Shown here in pieces: positions 1 to 6,289 of a DNA stretch of 13,116 nucleotides. The stretch lies in assembly GCA_012514865.1 (NCBI GenBank), contig JAAYZO010000187.1, positions 1 to 13,116 on the forward strand. The letters run 5' to 3'. The DNA is from Lentisphaerota bacterium (GTDB taxonomy: Bacteria; Verrucomicrobiota; Lentisphaeria; Oligosphaerales; JAFGRS01). Numbering within the stretch: position 1 is the first letter of the stretch; each line of letters starts with the position of its first letter. The notes beneath the pieces are model-generated. The model was not told where the DNA came from and did not search any database. It worked only from the letters and a program-made list of their open reading frames with translations. A program made the translations under genes and the position numbers.

Positions 1-32
1 CCGACGGCAGCGACATACGAGGACCGTACCGC

Positions 33-1379
33 ATGAAGACGACCCCGAAGCGCAGGCGCTATGTACTGGTCGGCACCGGCGGGCGTTCGTGGATGTACAC
101 GAATGCCCTGATGAAGGACTTCGCCGAGGTTGGCGAGCTGTGCGCCCTGTGCGATGTCAACCAGCACCGCATGGACTTCAACAACGAGCTGATCAAGGAG
201 TCGTTCGGCCACGGCCCGCTGCCGACCTACCTGGCTCACGAGTTCGACCGCATGATCGCCGAGCAGAAGCCCGACGTGGTCATCGTCACCAGCATCGACC
301 GCACGCACCACCGCTACATCTGCCGGGCCATGGAGCTGGGCTGCGACGCCATCAGCGAGAAGCCGATGACGGTCGACGCCGAGAAATGCCAGCAGATCAT
401 CGACACCGTCGAGCGTACCGGACGGCACCTGACCGTCACCTTCAACTACCGCTACTCGCCGCGCAACACCAAGATCAAGGAGATCCTGCGCAGCGGCATG
501 GTCGGCGAGGTCGTCAGCGTCCACTTCGAGTGGCTCCTGGATACCTCCCACGGCGCCGACTACTTCCGGCGCTGGCATCGCGACAAGCGCAACAGCGGCG
601 GCCTGCTGGTCCATAAGGCCACGCACCACTTCGACCTGGTCAACTGGTGGCTCGATGCCGCCCCCGAGACGGTCTTCGCCATGGGCGACCTGCGTTTCTA
701 CGGCCGCGAGAACGCCGAACGCCGCGGCGTCACCGAGTTCTACAACCGCTCGCGCGGCAGCGACGCGGCCGCCCGCGACCCGTTCGCCCTCAAGGTCCGC
801 GATACCGACCGCCGCATGCACGGACTCTACTACGACGCCGAGGGCGAGGATGGCTACTTCCGCGACCAGAGTGTCTTCGGCGACGGCATCTCCATCGAGG
901 ACACCATGAGCGTCATGGTCCGCTACTCCAACCGGACGATGATGACCTACTCGCTGAATGCCTTCCTCCCCTGGGAGGGCTACCGGGTCTGCTTCAACGG
1001 CACCAAGGGCCGCCTCGAGTTCAATGTCGTCGAGACCAGCCACGTCAAGGCCGGCACGCCCGAGGACTTCGCCATGCCCGGCATGCGTGAACTGGGCGAG
1101 GACAAGAAGGGCATGGTCCCGATGATCATCTTCCAGCCCATCTGGGGCAAGCCGATGGTCATCGATTTCGACGAGGGCGACCGCAGCGGCCACGGCGGTG
1201 GCGATGCGCGTCTGCTGCGTGACATCCTGATCGGCGCCGGCGACGACCCGCTCGGGCACGCCGCCAGCCATGTCGACGGCGCCCGCTCGATCCTCACCGG
1301 CATCGCCGCCAATCAGTCCATCCGGACCGGCGCGCCGGTGCAGGTCCGCGACCTGGTCCGCCTCGGCGACCAGGGCTGA
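33..1379 (+). CDS. Gfo/Idh/MocA family NAD(P)-dependent oxidoreductase
   Basis: This is a probable cytoplasmic dehydrogenase of a sugar, polyol or related substrate. The N-terminal Rossmann fold shows a dinucleotide-binding glycine motif (VGTGGRS, residues 13-19). The family's EKP signature is at residues 109-111 (EKPMTVDAEKC), where the lysine is the usual catalytic or cofactor-contacting residue. The second domain carries VHKATHHFDLVNWW (193-206), giving the conserved H198-x-x-D201 pair. The Asp commonly found four residues before that His is replaced by H194, with K195 next to it, which I associate with a subgroup rather than a broken enzyme. At 448 residues it is longer than the common 330-400, with extra sequence around residues 215-285. 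The ATG is preceded by GAGGA at 19-23 with a 9-base gap, which supports the start. A GNAT gene follows after 50 bases. Family assignment is firm; substrate is unknown. Confidence 0.93.
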   Translation: MKTTPKRRRYVLVGTGGRSWMYTNALMKDFAEVGELCALCDVNQHRMDFNNELIKESFGHGPLPTYLAHEFDRMIAEQKPDVVIVTSIDRTHHRYICRAMELGCDAISEKPMTVDAEKCQQIIDTVERTGRHLTVTFNYRYSPRNTKIKEILRSGMVGEVVSVHFEWLLDTSHGADYFRRWHRDKRNSGGLLVHKATHHFDLVNWWLDAAPETVFAMGDLRFYGRENAERRGVTEFYNRSRGSDAAARDPFALKVRDTDRRMHGLYYDAEGEDGYFRDQSVFGDGISIEDTMSVMVRYSNRTMMTYSLNAFLPWEGYRVCFNGTKGRLEFNVVETSHVKAGTPEDFAMPGMRELGEDKKGMVPMIIFQPIWGKPMVIDFDEGDRSGHGGGDARLLRDILIGAGDDPLGHAASHVDGARSILTGIAANQSIRTGAPVQVRDLVRLGDQG

Positions 1380-1429
1380 GAGGCCGCGGCAGGGCCTGTC
1401 GACACGAGCGTTCCCCGGGAGCCCATGCC

Positions 1430-2440
1430 ATGGCCTCTGACCTACGCGCCCTGCAGGCGCACGAGCTGCCGGCCCACGCCGAGCTGGTCTTTCAGTCCTA
1501 CCGCGCAGGACGCGACCTGCCGGCCGGGTCGATGCTGACCTACCCGGACTGGTGGCTGCGCTCGATCGGCCGCGAGCCCGGGTACCGCCCCGAGCAGACC
1601 CGCGTCCTCTGCCGCGCTGGCCGCCTGGTGGCCAGCGTGACCTGCTTCATGCGGCCGTCGCGCGTCGCCGGGCGCGAGGTGCCGATGGCCTGCATCGGCA
1701 GCGTCTGCACCCATCCCGACTGGCGGCGCCAGGGCCTGGTCCGCGAGGTCCTGGCGGAGGCGGCCGAGTGGCTGCGCCAGCAGGGCATCGTCGCCGCCTT
1801 CCTCTTTGGCCTGGAGGCCGTCTACGGCGGCAGCGGCTGGCGCCACCTCTCGACCTGGAGCACGGCCGCGCGGCTCGGGGCGCGGCCCGGCCTGGCCGAC
1901 GGCCTCCGCGAACGCCCGGCCGATCCGTCCGGCGACCTCGCCGTCCTGATGGCCCTCCACGAGGCCTTCGCCGCCGACCTCACCGGACCGTTGTGCCGCA
2001 CCGCCGCATTCTGGACGCGCCGCGTCCTGGGCGAACGGGGGCCGTGGTCGCCGCCGGCGGTCGTTCAGCTCATCGAGCGCGACGGCGAGCCGGTCGGGTA
2101 CTACGCCGGCCAGGACGGCCGTCTCGACGAGGTGGCATGGCGTTCCGACCAGGCGTCGGCGGTCCTGGCCTTCCTCCTGCAGCGCTGGCCGGACCGGCCC
2201 CTGACCCTGCCGCTGTTCTCCACCGACCTGGCCGCAGAGCTGCGGTCGGTCGCCGCCATCGCGCCCCAGGCAGACTGCTTCAAATCGCCCGGAACCGTCA
2301 CCCTCACCGAGACCTACCGGGGCCTGTGGCGCTTCATCGCCGACCCCGCCGGGGTGCTCCCCGGCGTCCACGACACGGAAAGCCTCCTGGCCCTCCTGCG
2401 CCAGCGCGACTACACCTACTGGGCCGCTGACCGCGCCTGA
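1430..2440 (+). CDS. GNAT family N-acetyltransferase (Eis-like type)
   Basis: This is a probable cytoplasmic acetyl-CoA-dependent acetyltransferase. The N-terminal third reads as a GNAT domain: a strand entering CIGSVCTHPDW, then the acetyl-CoA pyrophosphate-binding loop RRQGLV at residues 99-104, followed by helix VREVLAEAAEWLRQQG. A second strand, IVAAFLFGLEAVYGGSGWRH, ends in the 'Y-x-x-x-G-W' pattern usual in this fold. The last position of the loop is Val rather than the common Gly or Ala. The remaining half of the 336 residues looks like a second degenerate GNAT-type or Eis-like domain (for example VVQLIERDGEPVGYYAGQD), but the roughly 400-residue length and C-terminal sterol-carrier-like domain of true Eis proteins are not complete. 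The ATG has GGGAG at 1417-1421, 8 bases upstream. It lies 50 bases after the oxidoreductase, so co-transcription is likely. Acceptor substrate is unknown. Confidence 0.82.
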   Translation: MASDLRALQAHELPAHAELVFQSYRAGRDLPAGSMLTYPDWWLRSIGREPGYRPEQTRVLCRAGRLVASVTCFMRPSRVAGREVPMACIGSVCTHPDWRRQGLVREVLAEAAEWLRQQGIVAAFLFGLEAVYGGSGWRHLSTWSTAARLGARPGLADGLRERPADPSGDLAVLMALHEAFAADLTGPLCRTAAFWTRRVLGERGPWSPPAVVQLIERDGEPVGYYAGQDGRLDEVAWRSDQASAVLAFLLQRWPDRPLTLPLFSTDLAAELRSVAAIAPQADCFKSPGTVTLTETYRGLWRFIADPAGVLPGVHDTESLLALLRQRDYTYWAADRA

Positions 2441-2562
2441 GCCGGCCGGGTGCATGGACAGAACCGCCGCGGCGGGGCATGGTAGACGTCGCGACGGGGC
2501 TGCCCGCAGTCTGTGGTTCGGTTCAGGGCGCGGGTGCCCGTGTCACCTGGGAGATCCTCGCC
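2441..2562. other. gap between GNAT gene and small membrane-protein gene
   Basis: This 122-base gap contains a 12-base perfect palindrome CCGCCGCGGCGG at 2465-2476. A possible hairpin GGGC/GCCC lies near 2526-2539. I see no convincing promoter and no T-tract terminator. The open frame of the next gene runs back to an ATG at 2479, but that extension shows no protein-like pattern and no good ribosome site, so the gap is treated as non-coding. Confidence 0.4.
2549..2553 (+). promoter_or_regulatory. ribosome binding site deciding the start at 2563
   Basis: GGGAG lies 9 bases before ATG 2563. The alternative in-frame ATG at 2479 is preceded by GGCGGGGC, which is a poorer match and part of a GC palindrome. 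Confidence 0.55.
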
Positions 2563-3255
2563 ATGAGCGCACCCGTGAGCATCCTGCAGCGCCTGCGGTC
2601 CGGTCTCGAAGCCGTGGTCATGCTGGTGCTGCTCGCGGCGGTCCTGGCGGCCCTCTGGGCCTTCGGCCGGGCCCGCCTCAGCGCCGAGGCCTACGCCCTG
2701 CGGCTCGAGGCGCTCTGCGCCGACTACGAGGTCCTGCGCCAGGACTACAACCGCGCCATCGCGCGCACGGCCGTCACCGAGCTGCAGGTGCGCGACAGCC
2801 GCGTCAGTGTCCTCATCCGCACCGCCGATGGCGCCATCCGCGAGGTGCCCACCGCGTGCCGTGCCGACCGCGAGGTCTACGTCGACTACGTCGTCCTCGG
2901 CGGCCGCCTGTGGATCCGCCGCGTCTTCGACGCCGGCACCGCCCCCGAGGCCGGCACCCTCATCGACCCGGCCCTCGCCGGCGTGCCCTGGGAGACCGAC
3001 GCCGCGGCCGTCGGCAAGGCCGTCTACCGCCGCCTGCAGGAGGGCCGCTGGGTGGTGACGGTCACCGGCAACGGCGCCCTCGGCCTCGAGGCCGCCGCAC
3101 CGGATGCCGAGGTCGCGCTCGTGGCCGCCCCGGCGGTGGCCGACTTCACCGCCGTCGAGGCACAGCTCCGCACGGCCCAGGCGGGCCTCTCCTGGCGCGA
3201 CGTCCTGCGGGCCGCCGTGCGGCGGGGGCCCAGGACCGCCGCGGCGGGGCGCTAG
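2563..3255 (+). CDS. membrane-anchored protein of unknown function
   Basis: I do not recognise a named family. The 230-residue product has one N-terminal membrane segment at about residues 17-35 (AVVMLVLLAAVLAALWAFG). A charged helical stretch follows (about 38-68, LSAEAYALRLEALCADYEVL and onward) that could form a short coiled coil. The rest is a mixed alpha/beta domain with alternating hydrophobic strands: VTELQVRDSRVSVLIRTADG, then EVYVDYVVLGGRLWIRRVFD, then TLIDPALAGVPW. The pattern 'V-D-Y-V-V-L-x-G-R-L-W-I-R-R-V-F-D' looks conserved-protein-like, and codon use matches the neighbouring genes. The start at 2563 is preferred over an in-frame ATG at 2479 because GGGAG (2549-2553) stands 9 bases before it and the membrane segment then falls at the N terminus. 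It is the third gene of the plus-strand run and ends convergent to the amidohydrolase gene. Function is not assigned. Confidence 0.78.
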   Translation: MSAPVSILQRLRSGLEAVVMLVLLAAVLAALWAFGRARLSAEAYALRLEALCADYEVLRQDYNRAIARTAVTELQVRDSRVSVLIRTADGAIREVPTACRADREVYVDYVVLGGRLWIRRVFDAGTAPEAGTLIDPALAGVPWETDAAAVGKAVYRRLQEGRWVVTVTGNGALGLEAAAPDAEVALVAAPAVADFTAVEAQLRTAQAGLSWRDVLRAAVRRGPRTAAAGR

Positions 3256-3389
3256 ACCGCGACCCGACAGCCGCCGGCGCGCGGGCGACGGCAGACGGCC
3301 GACGGCCGGCCGCAGCGTCGCCGCGGCAACGACCGGCTGAACCGGCCGGGCGCGACGCCGCCGACACGCGCCGGACACGGGCCCGGCCC
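3256..3389. other. convergent intergenic region with inverted repeats
   Basis: This is the meeting point of the plus-strand membrane-protein gene and the minus-strand amidohydrolase gene. A 7-base inverted repeat GGCGACG (3284-3290) / CGTCGCC (3316-3322) encloses further CGGCCG self-complementary units. It could fold and help end transcription from either side, but no T-tract follows on either strand, so it is not called a Rho-independent terminator. No small gene is evident. Confidence 0.35.
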
Positions 3390-4295
3390 TCAGGCCGTGG
3401 GGAGGTCGAGCTTCAGCACCCGGGCGGCGTTGCGCCAGGAGATCTTCTCGAAGGCCTCGGCCGTGATCTTGCCGTCCGCCAGGCCCTTCTCGAGGAAGCG
3501 CTTGAGGTTGATCAGGACGTTGTCGCGGTTCTTCGGCTGGCAGACGTCCGTGCCGAAGCAGAGCTGGTCCTGGAATTCCTCGAGGAACTCATAGCCGAAG
3601 GCCGGGTCGCGGCTGACGGCGTTGTAGCCGCTGCCGGCCGAGAGGTCGCCGTAGAGGTTCGGGTAGCGCCGCAGGAGGGCGGAGACGCGGCCGCCGCGGG
3701 CGACGGGGCCCTTCGGATAGCCGCCCCAGGTCTCGGCCGTGACATCGGCGCTGATCTGCGACCACCACGACGTCGAGTGCGCCAGGAAGACCAGCCCGGG
3801 GTGGGCCTGAAGCTGTTTCTCGAAACGCGGCATGCCCAGGTCGTCGATGAGGCCGTACATGCCGCCGTCGTGGGTGGCGACGTGGAAGAGCACCGGCAGG
3901 CCCTGACGCTCGGCATGGTTGAAGAGGTTCGTCACCCGCGGGTCGTCGAAGGAGAGGTTCGCGGTGATCTCGCCGATGCCCTTACAGCCCTTGCTCTTGT
4001 AGTGCTCCATGACGAAGCTGAAGTCGAAGCTGGCCGAGTTGACCGAGAGGCGCGGGTCGATATTGCAGAAGGGAATGAAGCGGTCCGGCCAGCGCCCGGC
4101 GACCTGGAGGATCTCCTCGTTGGACTGGGTCAGGATGTTGCACTCGGGCGTCACCAGCGGCAGGAGCACGGCCTTGTCGATGCCGACGCTGTCGTACATC
4201 TCCACGAGCAGCTCGCCCGAGCAGGGGCACTCCGAGCCCGGCGCCCAGGGCAGATCCGACCAGTTCGAGGTGTGGACATGGATGTCGATGAACAT
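3390..4295 (-). CDS. amidohydrolase family 2 (TIM-barrel metal-dependent hydrolase)
   Basis: This is a probable cytoplasmic metal-dependent hydrolase or decarboxylase of the amidohydrolase-2 type. The N-terminal strand FIDIHVH carries the metal-binding HxH pair (H6, H8). Later barrel-end residues follow in the expected order: E109 in KGIGEI, H138 in LFHVATH (with H142 close by), H173 in VFLAHSTSWW, and D250 in CFGTDVCQPKNRDN, the usual strand-8 aspartate. The 301-residue length is normal for the family. Such proteins act on lactones, aromatic acids or sugar acids, but the substrate here is not readable. The ATG at 4295 is chosen because GAGGAG (4303-4308) lies 7 bases upstream. A TTG 15 bases earlier is in frame but sits inside the ribosome site. 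The upstream gene on this strand is the phospholipase-D-like gene, 178 bases away, so a separate promoter is possible. Confidence 0.9.
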   Translation of the reverse strand: MFIDIHVHTSNWSDLPWAPGSECPCSGELLVEMYDSVGIDKAVLLPLVTPECNILTQSNEEILQVAGRWPDRFIPFCNIDPRLSVNSASFDFSFVMEHYKSKGCKGIGEITANLSFDDPRVTNLFNHAERQGLPVLFHVATHDGGMYGLIDDLGMPRFEKQLQAHPGLVFLAHSTSWWSQISADVTAETWGGYPKGPVARGGRVSALLRRYPNLYGDLSAGSGYNAVSRDPAFGYEFLEEFQDQLCFGTDVCQPKNRDNVLINLKRFLEKGLADGKITAEAFEKISWRNAARVLKLDLPTA

Positions 4296-4473
4296 GGAAC
4301 GGCTCCTCAAGTGTCACCCATAACCGCCGCGAGCGACGCGTCATAGCCATCACGCCGGAACCGCGGATGCTCCGGCGGCGCGGCTCTAATGTGTGCCCAC
4401 GACCGGCCTCGACAAGCCGGCCCGCCGCGCTTTTCCAGCGACCTGGCGCGGCACGCCTTCAGAGGATCGTCCG
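4296..4473. other. intergenic region with a GC-rich hairpin
   Basis: This 178-base gap lies between the phospholipase-D-like gene and the amidohydrolase gene, both on the minus strand. It holds an inverted repeat, GACCGGC (4401-4407) and GCCGGCC (4416-4422), giving a 7-pair stem with one G-T wobble and an 8-base loop. It may be a processing or termination structure after the phospholipase gene, although no T-tract follows on the minus strand. I see no convincing promoter for the amidohydrolase; the ATTAG-containing stretch near 4385-4392 is only a weak -10 candidate. Confidence 0.35.
4303..4308 (-). promoter_or_regulatory. ribosome binding site of the amidohydrolase
   Basis: GAGGAG on the minus strand, 7 bases before ATG 4295. 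It fixes the start and excludes the in-frame upstream TTG at 4310. Confidence 0.7.
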
Positions 4474-5934
4474 TCAGAAGGTCGACAGGCCGCTGGCCTC
4501 CATGAAGCGGTAGCGCCAGTACTTCAGCCAGGCGTGGTCGCGGTAGTGCTCGTAGTCGACGGTGCAGTGCCGGCCGCCGGTGTTGTTCCAGATCGCCTCG
4601 ACGCTGTCGCGGGCATCGATGAACACCGCCGACGCGGCCGGACCGCGCACCACCACGTTGGTCTCCAGATTGAGATTCTCAAGATTCCGCCGCGTGTAGT
4701 TGGCGCTGCCGAGGTGCAGCTCGCCGGCGCCATCGGCCGAACGCACCAGGAGCATCTTCGTGTGGCACTGCTCGCCATGGGTGTCGTACCAGCGCACCGG
4801 CACCCCGGCGCGGTGCAGGTCGCGCGCCGCCTGCCGGTTCGGCATGCCGCCCTTCTCACGACCGAAGGCGTCCTTGTTCGGGTCCAGGACGACGCGCACA
4901 CGCACCCCCCGCCGCCAGGCCGCCTGCAGGGCTTCGATGATGCCGCGATGCGAGAGGTAGAACATGACCAGGTCCACCTCGTCGCCGGGACGGGCCGCCG
5001 CCAGAGCCCCCAGCACTGCCTCCAGGATGCAGCGTTCGGTGACCACCTGGACCGTCACCGGCAACGCCGGCGCCGGCCAGGACACCGCCGGCACCGCCAG
5101 GTCCACCGAAACCCCCGAGAAGGCCGCCACCGCCAGCTCGATGCCGAGAAGTTCCAGGGCCGCAGGACCGCTGAAGAGCACGCCGCTGTTGCTGTGGGCG
5201 CTGCTGCCGTCGTGCGGATTCGCCGAGGTCACCAGCGCCGTCGGCACGCCGCCCGGGTCGGCAATGACCAGCTTGCGGTGGTTGGCCTTGAAGTTCAGCA
5301 GCCGAAGGTACGTCCGCAGGGTCACGCGGCCGCCATCGAAGGGATTCGGCAGGATGCCGCCGGGGGCATTCCCGAAAGGCCGCGCCAGCACCCTCCAGAA
5401 GGCCGAGTACACCGCGTTGCTGTCGCGCAGCCGGTCCAGGTCGGTCTCGACGACCACCACACCGGCCGCACGCAGGCGTTCCAGATGCGGCGAGACGACG
5501 CCGCCGTAGGCGGTGTTGATCGGGTCGGTGATCAGCACCACCGTGCACTCCGGACAGACGCGGCGCTTCGCCACCAGTGCCTCGGTGAACTCCGCCGACA
5601 AGGGCCGGAAGGCCGAGGCCTCGCCCGTCCACGCGTTAAAGAGGAACATGTCGGCAATGACGTAGCTGCGGGCCGCGCCAATCAGACCGAAGATCTCCTC
5701 GAAGAGACGCTGCTCGGACTGCCGCACCCCCGCCGCGTCGACGTAGGTCTGGTCGTTCAGGAAACGGATCGCGCTGACCGGCTGCACCGCGCCCTGCACA
5801 TACACCCCCGGCGGCAGCCGACGCCAGCATAGACCGCCACAGCCCGCACCCAGGACCAGACACAGCACCGCCAGACCCAGCCAGAGGCAGGACCGCCGAT
5901 GTGCCCCGAACCGGTATCGCCACCACCACGCCAT
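4474..5934 (-). CDS. membrane-anchored phospholipase D-like / cardiolipin synthase-like protein
   Basis: This is a phospholipase-D-superfamily protein of 486 residues with two PLD half-domains. It may act in phosphatidyl transfer or phosphodiester hydrolysis at the cell envelope. An N-terminal hydrophobic segment (about residues 17-34, CLWLGLAVLCLVLGAGC) is a membrane anchor or signal. The C in LGAGC would need Gly at -3, so a lipoprotein site is doubtful. The first HKD motif is intact: H219-x-K221-x4-D226 (NHRKLVIAD) followed by VTSANPHDGSS. The second has H391-x-K393 and then GSANYTRRN, but R398 replaces the aspartate. The opening IRFLNDQTYVDAAGVRQSEQ and YVIADMFLFN resembles a PLD-like subgroup known in proteobacteria. 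ATG 5934 is chosen because AGGAGG (5945-5950) is 10 bases upstream; GTG 5940 is only 4 bases away. It is divergent from the efflux operon, with no evident functional link. Confidence 0.88.
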   Translation of the reverse strand: MAWWWRYRFGAHRRSCLWLGLAVLCLVLGAGCGGLCWRRLPPGVYVQGAVQPVSAIRFLNDQTYVDAAGVRQSEQRLFEEIFGLIGAARSYVIADMFLFNAWTGEASAFRPLSAEFTEALVAKRRVCPECTVVLITDPINTAYGGVVSPHLERLRAAGVVVVETDLDRLRDSNAVYSAFWRVLARPFGNAPGGILPNPFDGGRVTLRTYLRLLNFKANHRKLVIADPGGVPTALVTSANPHDGSSAHSNSGVLFSGPAALELLGIELAVAAFSGVSVDLAVPAVSWPAPALPVTVQVVTERCILEAVLGALAAARPGDEVDLVMFYLSHRGIIEALQAAWRRGVRVRVVLDPNKDAFGREKGGMPNRQAARDLHRAGVPVRWYDTHGEQCHTKMLLVRSADGAGELHLGSANYTRRNLENLNLETNVVVRGPAASAVFIDARDSVEAIWNNTGGRHCTVDYEHYRDHAWLKYWRYRFMEASGLSTF

Positions 5935-5944
5935 GCCCACCCAC

Positions 5945-5950
5945 CCTCCT
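5945..5950 (-). promoter_or_regulatory. consensus ribosome binding site of the PLD-like gene
   Basis: AGGAGG on the minus strand, a full anti-16S match. Its spacing favours ATG 5934 (10 bases) over GTG 5940 (4 bases, too short). Confidence 0.7.
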
Positions 5951-5954
5951 GACC

Positions 5955-5987
5955 TGAGTCATCCGCGAAACACGGATGCGTCACTCA
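5955..5987 (-). promoter_or_regulatory. bulged hairpin upstream of the PLD-like gene
   Basis: CATCCG (5960-5965) pairs with CGGATG (5973-5978) around a 7-base loop. After a 4-base bulge (5979-5982) an outer stem TGAGT (5955-5959) / ACTCA (5983-5987) adds five pairs. It sits just before the ribosome site of the PLD-like gene and could be a structured leader or a protein operator. No function is shown by the sequence alone. Confidence 0.35.
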
Positions 5988-6217
5988 CGATCCATCTGCG
6001 CCGCACGGCTGCGGCATACGTCTCGACGCGCCTCGCGTCGCGCCGCTGGCTCAAGGCCAGCCCTGAGCAAGAGGCCGCACGCGCGTCGCGTCGCAACCCC
6101 AAGGGTGGCCTGTTCACGAGACGCCATACGGCGCGTGACCAGGCAGACTCAGGGTCACCCCGATGCACCGCCGCGGCCCTCACCATAGCCCCGCCGGCAC
6201 CCGCCTGGCAAGCCGGC
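5988..6217. other. gene-free divergent control region
   Basis: No coding sequence is supported here. The stretch holds an imperfect 17-base direct repeat, ACGCGCCTCGCGTCGCG at 6026-6042 and ACGCGCGTCGCGTCGCA at 6079-6095 (15 of 17 the same, 53-base period). A hairpin GCTGGC (6045-6050) / GCCAGC (6056-6061) with loop TCAAG lies between the copies. A small ACCC/GGGT hairpin is at 6096-6106. A 75-codon open frame on the minus strand (5959-6186) crosses the region, but it is arginine-rich and lacks a ribosome site, so it is not called. Confidence 0.4.
6026..6095. repeat. imperfect direct repeat flanking a hairpin
   Basis: Two 17-base copies (6026-6042 and 6079-6095) differ at two positions. The 36-base interval contains a 6-pair stem with a 5-base loop (6045-6061). 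It could be an upstream regulator-binding region for the efflux promoter or simply GC-rich sequence drift. Confidence 0.35.
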
Positions 6218-6246
6218 TTGACAAGCGGCCCCCGGATGCCTACGAT
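6218..6246 (+). promoter_or_regulatory. sigma-70-type promoter of the efflux operon
   Basis: TTGACA (6218-6223) is a perfect -35 box. A 17-base spacer leads to TACGAT (6241-6246), a 5-of-6 match with the -10 consensus. Transcription should begin near 6252-6254, giving a leader of about 37 bases before the GTG start of the repressor. No equally good promoter was seen elsewhere in the window. Confidence 0.82.
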
Positions 6247-6260
6247 ACTGACCGGTCAGT
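6247..6260. promoter_or_regulatory. TetR-type operator palindrome
   Basis: ACTGACC GGTCAGT is a perfect 14-base palindrome directly after the -10 box and over the predicted transcription start. Two-fold symmetric operators around a TGACCGGTCA-like core are common for AcrR/TetR-type repressors, and the first gene downstream encodes one. Binding here would block RNA polymerase, so negative autoregulation of the whole operon is inferred. Confidence 0.8.
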
Positions 6261-6278
6261 TCTGCCGGGCTGCGGCCC

Positions 6279-6283
6279 AGGAG
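6279..6283 (+). promoter_or_regulatory. ribosome binding site deciding the repressor's GTG start
   Basis: AGGAG, 6 bases before GTG 6290. It lies downstream of the promoter, as needed for a start at 6290, and rules out longer upstream reading of the same frame. Confidence 0.65.
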
Positions 6284-6289
6284 ACCCAG

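Noticed and set aside
1381..1397. AGGCC/GGCCT hairpin after the oxidoreductase as a terminator
   Set aside because: The stem is only five pairs with no T-tract, and the next gene begins 50 bases on in the same direction.
1442..2455. 337-codon open frame antisense to the acetyltransferase
   Set aside because: The plus strand carries the GNAT motif and a ribosome site; the antisense product has no domain pattern.
2463..3250. 16-base direct repeat ACCGCCGCGGCGGGGC at 2463-2478 and 3235-3250 flanking the unknown membrane-protein gene, as a possible insertion scar
   Set aside because: It is built on a low-complexity GC palindrome. In DNA this GC-rich a match of this length somewhere in 13 kb is not surprising, and no transposase or terminal inverted repeat is present.
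2454..4346. 630-codon open frame on the plus strand
   Set aside because: It runs out of frame through the small membrane-protein gene and then antisense through the amidohydrolase, whose metal-binding motifs prove the other strand. Its protein is a low-complexity Arg/Gly/Ala string, as expected of shifted frames in high-GC DNA.
5885..5890. Lipoprotein signal in the PLD-like protein (LGAGC)
   Set aside because: The -3 position is Gly rather than Leu or a similar residue, so a plain membrane anchor is more likely.
5959..6186. 75-codon minus-strand frame in the divergent region containing two R-R-D-A-R stretches
   Set aside because: The repeated peptide follows from the 17-base direct repeat. 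It is arginine-rich, has no ribosome site, and overlaps the predicted leader of the PLD-like gene.
5933..6289. Upstream extension of the TetR reading frame
   Set aside because: It would cross the promoter and operator, shows no TetR similarity, and a good ribosome site supports GTG 6290.
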